A DNA stretch of 42,253 bases. It comes from Atopococcus tabaci DSM 17538 (GTDB taxonomy: Bacteria > Bacillota > Bacilli > Lactobacillales > Carnobacteriaceae_A). Shown here in pieces: positions 7,124 through 14,669 of this stretch; position 1 is the first letter of the stretch; every line of letters begins with the position of its first letter. Location: positions 1 through 42,253 of the forward strand of contig NZ_AUCD01000011.1 in assembly GCF_000429585.1 (NCBI RefSeq). The letters are read 5' to 3'. The notes beneath the pieces were generated by a model that saw nothing but the letters and a program-made list of their open reading frames with translations, was not told the DNA's origin and did no database searches. A program made the position numbers and the translations under genes.

Positions 7124-8551
7124 ATGATAGAGCAATTTAAAAAGGGGATCTTCTACACGGCAATCGGAAAATATTCTATCGTGGCCGTGCAGCTTTTGGT
7201 GCAGGCGATCCTTTCGAGAATATTAACCCCCAGTGAATTTGGTATTGTGTCAGCAGTTAATATCTTTTTAGTATTCTTTCAATTATTAGCTGATTTTGGC
7301 ATAGGACCTGCAATCATCCAAAACAAAGAACTGACCCAAAAAGAAGTGAATTCGATCTTTTCCTTCAGCATATATATCGCTTTAGGATTAAGTGTTTTGT
7401 TTGTCTTTTTGGGTTATCCGATGAGCTTATTCTATGGGAACACAGTTTTTATCCCTATAAGTATGATACTTGCCATAGCAGTGTTTTTTTATGGGATTCT
7501 TGTTGTCCCCCAATCTTTATTATTGAGAGAAAAAAATTTCCGGCTTGTCAACATGACAACCGTGATGGGAGCTGTGATATCGGGAATCGTCTCGATCACT
7601 CTCGGCTTTTTAGGATTCAGTTACTATTCAATTATTCTAGGGAACACAGTAAAAGCGGCCACGTTGTTTTTAGTGTTTTACTTAAAAACAGACACCAAGT
7701 TCCGTTTCCAATTTGAATGGGCACCGCTCAAAAAAATCTATACTTTTTCCCGCAACCAATTTTTGTTCAACTTCATCAATTATTTTTCTAGAAACTTGGA
7801 CAGCTTGTTGATTGGCCGGTATTTTTCAGCAAGCTCTTTGGCTTATTACGATAAGGCATACCAAGTGTCTCTGTACCCCAACCAAGTCTTGACAAGCTTG
7901 GTGACGTCAGTGATTCACCCGATTCTATCGGATTATGAAGACGAAAAAGAACGAATCAAGCAAGTATACTTACGTATTTCCAATATGCTGGCCACGCTCG
8001 GCATGCCACTTTCAATATTTCTGTTTTTTACGGCTGAAGAAGTGATCATGTTTCTGTTCGGCGGACAGTGGGGGAGCAGTGTTCCTGTGTTTCAAATACT
8101 CGCGCTTTCTGTGTGGATCCAAATGATTTTGTCCAGTACTGGGGGAATCTTCCAATCCGGAAATCGGACAGATTTACTTTTATTATCAGGAATTCTTTCT
8201 ACTGTCTTGAACGTGGCTGGAATTGTGACTGGGGTGCTGTTAGGAAGAATCGAAACGGTGGCTTGCTTTTTGGTCATCGCGTTCAGCATGAATTTTGTTC
8301 AAGCGAACATATTACTCATGAAAATCATGTTTAAAGACTCGCTGTTGACCTTTTTGAAAGTGTTGAAAAAACCTTTCTTGCTGACTTTGATGCAAGCGGG
8401 TGTGTTTCTTGTACTGCCTCAGCTGCCTTTCAGCATTTTCATCCGTTTGTTTATTAAAGGAATAGTCTTTGTTATCGTTTGGATTGCGGGGTTGCTTTTA
8501 ACCGGAGAGGTGAAGCGCATCAAAATGGAAATACAACGAGTAAAAAGATAG
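7124..8551 (+). CDS. Wzx-type polysaccharide flippase (first copy)
   Basis: 475 residues with about 12-14 hydrophobic segments spread evenly, as in the MOP superfamily. The opening (FYTAIGKYSIVAVQLLVQAI, then SRILTPSEFGIVSAVNIF) is typical of Wzx/WzxC proteins, which move undecaprenyl-linked repeat units across the membrane. The loop YYDKAYQVSLYPNQ is also characteristic. It lies 31 bp after the GT2 gene and shares a transcription unit with it. A second flippase occurs at 23407, so each may serve a different repeat unit. Confidence 0.9.
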   Translation: MIEQFKKGIFYTAIGKYSIVAVQLLVQAILSRILTPSEFGIVSAVNIFLVFFQLLADFGIGPAIIQNKELTQKEVNSIFSFSIYIALGLSVLFVFLGYPMSLFYGNTVFIPISMILAIAVFFYGILVVPQSLLLREKNFRLVNMTTVMGAVISGIVSITLGFLGFSYYSIILGNTVKAATLFLVFYLKTDTKFRFQFEWAPLKKIYTFSRNQFLFNFINYFSRNLDSLLIGRYFSASSLAYYDKAYQVSLYPNQVLTSLVTSVIHPILSDYEDEKERIKQVYLRISNMLATLGMPLSIFLFFTAEEVIMFLFGGQWGSSVPVFQILALSVWIQMILSSTGGIFQSGNRTDLLLLSGILSTVLNVAGIVTGVLLGRIETVACFLVIAFSMNFVQANILLMKIMFKDSLLTFLKVLKKPFLLTLMQAGVFLVLPQLPFSIFIRLFIKGIVFVIVWIAGLLLTGEVKRIKMEIQRVKR

Positions 8552-8576
8552 AGAGTGCTGCAGGAAGGAGTATCCA

Positions 8577-9515
8577 ATGGCAAACCCGTTAGTAAGTATT
8601 ATTGTGCCGGCATATAATGTGGAAAACTATATAGAAGAATGTGTGGATTCGCTGCTTGCTCAAACATATTCTCCCATTGAAGTCATCGTTTTGGATGATG
8701 GATCGACGGACCAGACTGTCAAACTTCTTCGTTCTTACGAGGACACTATTTTATTGTTTGAAAATAAGGAGAACAAAGGACAAGGTGCACGACGAAACCA
8801 AGGGATGAAGATCGCAAAAGGGAAATACCTTTATTTCATGGATTCTGATGATTGGCTGGAAAAAGATGCAATAGAAAAACTGGTGAAGCAAATGTCAAAA
8901 ACCGATGCAGACTTGGTTCGGTTCAATGGTACTGTTTTTTATGAAAACTCTTTTGAAACAATACAGCAAGAAGGACGTTATGACTTTTCGCATCAATTGG
9001 TCCACCAAAAAGTATACGCAGGCGATGAACTGCTGCATAAAAATCGCAAAAGTTTTTCTGCTTCTCCGTGTCTGTATTTGATTAAAAAAGAAGTGATCGA
9101 TACACATGGTTTATTCTTCTTGGAAGGGGTCCTGCATGAAGACGAGTATTTCACTGCGCGGCTCTTTTCTGTTGTGGAGAAAATGACTTATCTGAATGAG
9201 GCTTTTTATCACAGAAGATACAGAGATGGTTCTACCATGACAAAGCAAAGTGAAGAACATCAAAAAAGATCTTTTGACTCCTATCTGGTGGTTTTCTGTA
9301 CGCTGGAGAACGACATTCAGAATCTGAACTTAACGACAAAACAAAAGAGGTTCCTAAAAAGGCAGCTTCTGTCTATTTATAGCGGGTTGATCCGAAATGA
9401 ATTGTCCCCGGAACAAGAAAAGAAAATAAGCGGCCTCAGTTCAATCTCTATGAAAGACAAACTTTTTTTAAGACTGGCATCCATGAAGCAGTCGATAGAG
9501 AGGGCAAACCGATGA
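8577..9515 (+). CDS. GT2 family glycosyltransferase
   Basis: 312 residues. GT-A fold signatures are VSIIVPAYNVENY near 6, LDDGSTDQT near 39 and DSDDWLE at 89-95. It is shorter than the GT2 at 6037 and ends in a basic tail. SD AAGGAG lies seven bases before ATG 8577. Its stop overlaps the ATG of a tiny frame at 9512. It likely adds one sugar to the repeat unit; specificity is unknown. Confidence 0.87.
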   Translation: MANPLVSIIVPAYNVENYIEECVDSLLAQTYSPIEVIVLDDGSTDQTVKLLRSYEDTILLFENKENKGQGARRNQGMKIAKGKYLYFMDSDDWLEKDAIEKLVKQMSKTDADLVRFNGTVFYENSFETIQQEGRYDFSHQLVHQKVYAGDELLHKNRKSFSASPCLYLIKKEVIDTHGLFFLEGVLHEDEYFTARLFSVVEKMTYLNEAFYHRRYRDGSTMTKQSEEHQKRSFDSYLVVFCTLENDIQNLNLTTKQKRFLKRQLLSIYSGLIRNELSPEQEKKISGLSSISMKDKLFLRLASMKQSIERANR

Positions 9516-9673
9516 AAATGAAATCCAAACGTTATTTTACAGGAGATCATGAAAAGGCTGTGTTCTCTATCGTTAACGGTTCTTTTTATGATAGAATGTT
9601 GCTTGAGGCAAAAACGAGTACGATAGAAAAAGTGAAATCATGTTCACATAAGAACGGAGAAGAAGCAAGATGA
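9512..9673 (+). CDS. Possible small coupled ORF, 53 residues
   Basis: The frame starts at an ATG overlapping the stop of the upstream GT2 (ATGA) and ends at a TGA overlapping the wecB start (ATGA again). It therefore fills the gap exactly and would couple translation through the operon. The product (start MKMKSKRYFTGDHEKA) is basic, has no membrane segment and matches nothing I recognise. It could instead be an untranslated spacer. TATGAT inside it might be a -10 for wecB. Confidence 0.3.
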   Translation: MKMKSKRYFTGDHEKAVFSIVNGSFYDRMLLEAKTSTIEKVKSCSHKNGEEAR

Positions 9674-10815
9674 AAAAAAAGAAAGTCGCAGTTGTTTTTG
9701 GCACTCGGCCAGAAGCGATTAAAATGGCTCCAGTGGTTCGTGAGTTGAAGAAACAAGCAGACTTCTTTCAAACAATTGTCATCGTGACTGCTCAGCATCG
9801 AGAAATGCTGGACCAGGTGTTGGACGTTTTTAATATTAAGCCTGACTACGACTTAAATGTGATGAAGCAAAACCAAACGTTGGCTGACATCACAACGGAT
9901 GTATTAAGAGGAATCGATAAGATTTACTTAGAAGAGCGGCCGGATATGGTCTTGGTTCATGGTGACACAACCACCAGTTTTGCAGCCGCCTTGGCTGCTT
10001 ATTACCATAAAATTTCCATTGGGCACGTGGAAGCAGGACTGCGCACTTACGATCCATATTTCCCATTTCCGGAAGAAGCGAATAGGCAGCTGATTGATAC
10101 GATCACGGATTTGTATTTCGCTCCGACTGAAGCAGCTAAACAAAATTTGCTGAATGAAGGAAAAAGCAGAAGCCGGATAATGGTAACCGGCAATACCGTC
10201 ATCGATGCAATCCACTATACAAGTAACACTAAATCGAATCACAACATATTGGACCTGATGAAAGCGAAAGCTGATCAAAAATGGATCCTTTTAACGATGC
10301 ATCGGAGAGAAAATCATGGGCAACCAATGAAAAATGTGTTTGAGGCTGTAATACATATAGCCGATGAACATCCTGAAATCGAAATTTTGATGCCAGTGCA
10401 TTTGAATCCTAAAATCCAATTGTTGGCAAATGAGATGCTGGGACAACACGAAAGAATCCATTTGGTTGAACCGTTGGGAGTCGATGTGTTTCACCAAATA
10501 GTCGATCAATCTTGGGTAATACTGACCGATTCAGGAGGGCTGCAGGAAGAAGCACCTGCATTGGATGTGCCTGTGTTGGTTCTTCGTGACAAAACGGAGC
10601 GGCCGGAAGGGCTTGAAGCCGGGACATTGAAAGTGATCGGCACAGAAAAAAACAGTGTCATAAAAGAAGTGGAAGAGCTGCTGTACAATCTGAAAGCATA
10701 TGAAAAAATGGCCAAAGCACTCAATCCTTATGGTGACGGAAAAGCCAGTCAGAAAATTATAAAAGAAATCCAAACGTATTTTGAAAGAAGCGAAAAACTA
10801 GATGAAATTGTATAG
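9670..10815 (+). CDS. wecB: UDP-N-acetylglucosamine 2-epimerase (non-hydrolysing)
   Basis: 381 residues, the family's usual length. It interconverts UDP-GlcNAc and UDP-ManNAc in the cytoplasm. Visible motifs are GTRPEAIK (11-18), HGDT (97-100), HVEAGLRT (119-126), TMHRREN and DSGGLQEEAP. UDP-ManNAc can be used as such or oxidised to the uronate by a WecC-type dehydrogenase; no clear WecC is nearby, the dehydrogenase at 28423 being closer to TviB/WbpO. The gene is also called mnaA in Bacilli, where it serves teichoic acid linkage-unit synthesis. Confidence 0.95.
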   Translation: MKKKKVAVVFGTRPEAIKMAPVVRELKKQADFFQTIVIVTAQHREMLDQVLDVFNIKPDYDLNVMKQNQTLADITTDVLRGIDKIYLEERPDMVLVHGDTTTSFAAALAAYYHKISIGHVEAGLRTYDPYFPFPEEANRQLIDTITDLYFAPTEAAKQNLLNEGKSRSRIMVTGNTVIDAIHYTSNTKSNHNILDLMKAKADQKWILLTMHRRENHGQPMKNVFEAVIHIADEHPEIEILMPVHLNPKIQLLANEMLGQHERIHLVEPLGVDVFHQIVDQSWVILTDSGGLQEEAPALDVPVLVLRDKTERPEGLEAGTLKVIGTEKNSVIKEVEELLYNLKAYEKMAKALNPYGDGKASQKIIKEIQTYFERSEKLDEIV

Positions 10816-10833
10816 TACAAGGAGTAGTACAGT

Positions 10834-12066
10834 ATGGGAACAACTCTGATGGCAAATTGGGATGCACAATTCACTAAAAAACAGCCTCTGCTGAATCATA
10901 TTCTCCTTTTTTTAATCAGCTTTTCTTTCATGCTTAGTGATTGGGTCTATGGGGCGTTTACGTTTACAGAACTGGCACTTGGGATGATAATGGGAATCCT
11001 GTTGGTTTTTGGAAAGTACAAAATACCAATTGCTCAGTGGAAATGTGTGGCGGTTCCGATAGGGATGATCAGCGCACACTCCTTGTATCACTTTCTTGTC
11101 AATCAGGAGTTCGATTCAAGAACAGCGCTTATCGCGATTATAAAGTTGAGTTTTTATGTTTTGGTTGTTGCTGGCATCTATAATTTTATTAAAGTACAGC
11201 GCTTGGAAAGTACGTTTATTCGATGGAACAACGCAGCGGCATTAGTTGTTTGCGTATTGGGAGTGTACATTGCCTTTGCCGTTTACGCAGATATGCACTT
11301 GGGCTTAACCCTTCCTTATGAGCAGTTGTTACAGTTCACAAGATTGGATGGGCATTTGTATCGGAGAGACATCCCCATTGTCAGAATGAAGAGTATCTTC
11401 GAGGAACCGGCCCATCTAGGTTATTATCTGAACGCCGTATTGATGGTGAATGTACTGAATAAAACTCAGTACAAACCTAACTACGCCGTCGTGGCTGTTT
11501 TGATTGTTTCTATCTTATTCACTTTATCCTACAGTGCGGTATTTATTATGCTGGCTACTGTTCTGTTATGGGCAATTAAGTCTCTTAAGATCTCAAAAGA
11601 AAAGGTAAAGTGGAACAAAAAAACAATACTCATCATATTGGGTGTTTTATTAGTTCTTTTTCTGTCCTGGGATTTTATTTACATCACATTGATTCAACGA
11701 ACACTTGAACTGATTTCTGGGACTGAGTCTTCTGGATATGAGCGGCTGGTAATCAGCTGGAGGTATATCAACAAAGAAAATTATTTAATGGGTTTGGGAT
11801 TCATGCAGACACCGGGAATGCTTTGGAATATTTACGCCTATGTTTTTACGGAATTAGGTCTGATTTATTTTATATGTTATATACTGGGAATTGCTTATCT
11901 TATAGTGGTGAACCCTCCATTGGGAATTGTCTTTGGGCTGATGAATTTTGCTAAAGGCGGGTATTTGTCATCGGGCTTCTGGTTTTTGATTTTACTCGTA
12001 TTGATTTATGCGGCAGACACATACAAAAATCCATTGGACTGTATAAGAAAGGAAAGACAATCGTGA
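10834..12066 (+). CDS. Wzy-type polysaccharide polymerase (putative)
   Basis: 410 residues, very hydrophobic, with about 10-12 predicted membrane segments and a larger loop near residues 155-205 (RLDGHLYRRDIP). This layout, and the position between a flippase and a priming transferase, fits the O-antigen/capsule polymerase family, whose members share little sequence. It would join flipped repeat units on the outer face of the membrane. The stop overlaps the GTG of the next gene. The assignment rests on topology and context. A second, different polymerase (EpsG type) lies at 22243. Confidence 0.7.
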   Translation: MGTTLMANWDAQFTKKQPLLNHILLFLISFSFMLSDWVYGAFTFTELALGMIMGILLVFGKYKIPIAQWKCVAVPIGMISAHSLYHFLVNQEFDSRTALIAIIKLSFYVLVVAGIYNFIKVQRLESTFIRWNNAAALVVCVLGVYIAFAVYADMHLGLTLPYEQLLQFTRLDGHLYRRDIPIVRMKSIFEEPAHLGYYLNAVLMVNVLNKTQYKPNYAVVAVLIVSILFTLSYSAVFIMLATVLLWAIKSLKISKEKVKWNKKTILIILGVLLVLFLSWDFIYITLIQRTLELISGTESSGYERLVISWRYINKENYLMGLGFMQTPGMLWNIYAYVFTELGLIYFICYILGIAYLIVVNPPLGIVFGLMNFAKGGYLSSGFWFLILLVLIYAADTYKNPLDCIRKERQS

Positions 12067-13445
12067 AGACTAAAGAAGGTTTCGACAAAACGAAAAAAAT
12101 ACTGATTGGAATTGTTGAAATATTTATTTACCATATTTCAATTTTACTGTCCTTTTATATGAGATATGGACAAGAGATTCCGTCATTTAACTACGTGGCT
12201 TATGAGAACGCGTTTATCTATATCATCACAGCATTTGTTGTGCTGAATGTTCTATTTGGAGTATATGTTCTTTACAACAAGTCAATAATGGATATATTGA
12301 TTTTGACCGTCATCATTCAAGTGGTGCTGTCAATCATGATTATGGCGATGACGTTTTTCGGAAGGTGGTTCACTTTTCCTAGATCCATTATTGCAATAAG
12401 TTTTGTGGTCAGTTCATTCGCTTTGTTCCTATGGCGGATTGCAGTGTTCAAACTGTATGAAAGAATCGCAGGAACAAAAAGAGTGATGGTTGTCGGTAAA
12501 GAAGAAAACTTGGCTGAGAGCATTTACAATTTTGAGAATGCGAAAAACAAAAGACATAAAGTGACTTGTGCGGTTACTGGAAATTACTACACACACATAA
12601 AAAATAACTTGTCTGACGTGGATATTGTGTACCTTACGAGCGACATGGATTATGCGGAGAGAATAAAGATTTACGAATTGATTGTTCGGAACAATAAGAA
12701 AATATTTGTTGACACTAGTTTCGAACATTTGTTGATGGTCAATCCCAATATTATGAACATTGAAGACGAGAGCGTAATCGAGTTGTCTAACTTCCGTATC
12801 TCTCCTGAGTTCGATGTCATTAAACGAAGCATCGACATTATCGTGTCGCTTGCAATGATTGTGCTGACTTCTCCTCTCATGTTGATCGCAGCAGTGTTGG
12901 TTAAAGCTACCTCTGCCGGACCGGTCATTTATAAGCAAGTGAGAGTGACAAAAGACCAAAAGGAATTCAACATTTATAAATTCCGTACAATGTCTGCGAC
13001 AGCTGAAAAAGAGTCGGGACCTGTATTAGCTTCCGCAAACGATATGCGGGTGACATTCGTAGGAAAATATTTACGTTCACTAAGAATTGACGAACTTCCC
13101 CAATTGTTCAACGTATTGAATGGAACGATGTCATTAGTCGGCCCAAGACCTGAGCGTCCTTTCTTCGTTGAACAATTTAAAAAAGAGAATCCGTATTATG
13201 ATTTGAGACACAATGTAAGAGCAGGGATTACAGGCTATGCTCAAGTATACGGGAAGTACACGACGAACTTTAACCGGAAATTGAATTTTGATTTGGTGTA
13301 TATAAAGAAATACAGTTTGCTTTTGGATGTGAAGATTCTTTTGCAGACGATAAAAGTATTGTTTGACAAAGTATCTTCTCAAGGCGTTGAAGAAGAAGAG
13401 CTGCTGAATAAAAAAATGCCAGAACACATTAAAGTATATGATTAG
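12063..13445 (+). CDS. Polyprenyl glycosylphosphotransferase (initiating sugar transferase, long form)
   Basis: 460 residues. Four N-terminal membrane segments (about 10-30, 45-70, 75-100 and 105-125) precede a nucleotide-binding-like middle domain (KRVMVVGKEEN) and a C-terminal bacterial sugar transferase domain from about residue 255. The latter shows RSIDIIVSL, YKFRTM, LRIDELPQLFNV and SLVGPRPERP. It transfers a sugar-1-phosphate to undecaprenyl phosphate and so starts each repeat unit. GTG 12063 is the start and overlaps the upstream stop (GTGA). A short form occurs at 39036, so the window has two priming enzymes. Confidence 0.93.
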   Translation: MKTKEGFDKTKKILIGIVEIFIYHISILLSFYMRYGQEIPSFNYVAYENAFIYIITAFVVLNVLFGVYVLYNKSIMDILILTVIIQVVLSIMIMAMTFFGRWFTFPRSIIAISFVVSSFALFLWRIAVFKLYERIAGTKRVMVVGKEENLAESIYNFENAKNKRHKVTCAVTGNYYTHIKNNLSDVDIVYLTSDMDYAERIKIYELIVRNNKKIFVDTSFEHLLMVNPNIMNIEDESVIELSNFRISPEFDVIKRSIDIIVSLAMIVLTSPLMLIAAVLVKATSAGPVIYKQVRVTKDQKEFNIYKFRTMSATAEKESGPVLASANDMRVTFVGKYLRSLRIDELPQLFNVLNGTMSLVGPRPERPFFVEQFKKENPYYDLRHNVRAGITGYAQVYGKYTTNFNRKLNFDLVYIKKYSLLLDVKILLQTIKVLFDKVSSQGVEEEELLNKKMPEHIKVYD

Positions 13446-13460
13446 GCAGGGGATATTGAT

Positions 13461-14585
13461 ATGAAAGATGAATTGACGATCAGAGATTTTTACTATTTTC
13501 TAAAGGATAATTTAAAAATTATTCTTGGCTCCATGATCTTATTGGCATTGGCAATTGGAGGGTATGTAATTTACGCTCACATGACTGCAGACACTTCAGA
13601 AGAACAAACTGCTTCTCCAATAGAGATGAGAAGTCCTGCGCTTAGTGAAGAACGTTTTGCAGAAATGGCAGAGTGGCCGCTGGAAGTTTATTCAGAACCT
13701 CAAATCAGAGCAATGCAAGAGTATCTATTGCCTCGAGCATACAAACTGACCATTTACGCAGAACATGAAAACTATGAGCCAATAGCAAACACCACCTTCA
13801 TGAGAGAAGTATTCAGAAACGATACTGTCTTGGAATATGTCGAAGCAGAGCTTGGAGAAAAACTTACTCCAGCAATAGAATTTTCCATACACATTGAGAA
13901 TTTGGCAGACTCAGGTGTGTATGAACTTCACTTCCAAAGAGGGACTAGGGAAGAAAGTTTGGAACTGGGACGCATCGTTATGAACGCAATTGAAGAAGAC
14001 GTAATTCCGGTGTTGGAAAACAAAACAGTCTACTTTGTTGAAGACGAGCCGGAAGTTCTGATGCCTGATTACTCTGATCAATATTCTACTGATGCTGACT
14101 CTGGAACTGCTCCAGCAGGCGTCATTGTTCGAGATGTTGTGCTCTACGCAGCGATAGCGGCTGCAGTTGGCGGAATCGTAGGCATACTTTTGGCCTTGCT
14201 TATCAATGCACTCGACAAAAAGATCACTCCGTTATACGACTACATCCGTAAAGAGACGGATAAAGTGGTACGATTGAATCATCTAAGAGAGGTCGACAGA
14301 GAGAAGCAAATAGAAAAAGGCTTAAAAAATATCAACATGCCAAAAGAAGAACATAAAGTTGTTTTGTATGATGAAGTCACAGAAAACGAATGGAAAGATT
14401 TAATCAACAAATTCGACAAAAATGTGTCTATTTATACAGATTTTGCCCAAATTGACCCGAAAATGGTTAATATAAATGAAGTTATATTATTATCAAGGGT
14501 TAATAAAACAACAAAAAACTGGTATAATAATCAACGGATTCAATTAAATGGGTATGATGTTCCTGTTAAAATCATTCAGTTTTAA
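13461..14585 (+). CDS. Wzz-like chain-length protein with an unusual C-terminal cytoplasmic domain
   Basis: 374 residues. The topology is that of a polysaccharide co-polymerase: a cytoplasmic start (LTIRDFYYFLKDNLKI), a membrane segment at about 18-36, an external acidic domain of about 190 residues, a second membrane segment at about 227-250 (IAAAVGGIVGILLALL), then about 120 cytoplasmic residues. That C-terminal part has no Walker motifs but resembles in size and pattern a degenerate BY-kinase half. A canonical Wzz/kinase pair is present at 36679-38154. The gene follows the priming transferase by 15 bp and a large palindrome follows it. Sequence similarity to Wzz is weak, so the call leans on topology. 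Confidence 0.6.
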   Translation: MKDELTIRDFYYFLKDNLKIILGSMILLALAIGGYVIYAHMTADTSEEQTASPIEMRSPALSEERFAEMAEWPLEVYSEPQIRAMQEYLLPRAYKLTIYAEHENYEPIANTTFMREVFRNDTVLEYVEAELGEKLTPAIEFSIHIENLADSGVYELHFQRGTREESLELGRIVMNAIEEDVIPVLENKTVYFVEDEPEVLMPDYSDQYSTDADSGTAPAGVIVRDVVLYAAIAAAVGGIVGILLALLINALDKKITPLYDYIRKETDKVVRLNHLREVDREKQIEKGLKNINMPKEEHKVVLYDEVTENEWKDLINKFDKNVSIYTDFAQIDPKMVNINEVILLSRVNKTTKNWYNNQRIQLNGYDVPVKIIQF

Positions 14586-14602
14586 TTGAATTCTAGTTTA
14601 AA

Positions 14603-14640
14603 CATACAAAAGGTATAGCATATGCTATACCTTTTGTATG
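14603..14640. terminator. Perfect 38-bp palindrome between the Wzz-like gene and the hydrolase gene
   Basis: Nineteen bases (CATACAAAAGGTATAGCAT) are followed at once by their exact reverse complement. As RNA this makes a long stem with almost no loop, reading CCUUUU on both strands' descending arm, and could act as a bidirectional terminator. An operator is an alternative. It divides the polysaccharide operon from the hydrolase gene. Confidence 0.55.
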
Positions 14641-14669
14641 TAAATTTATAGATTTTTTAGGAGGAAAAG

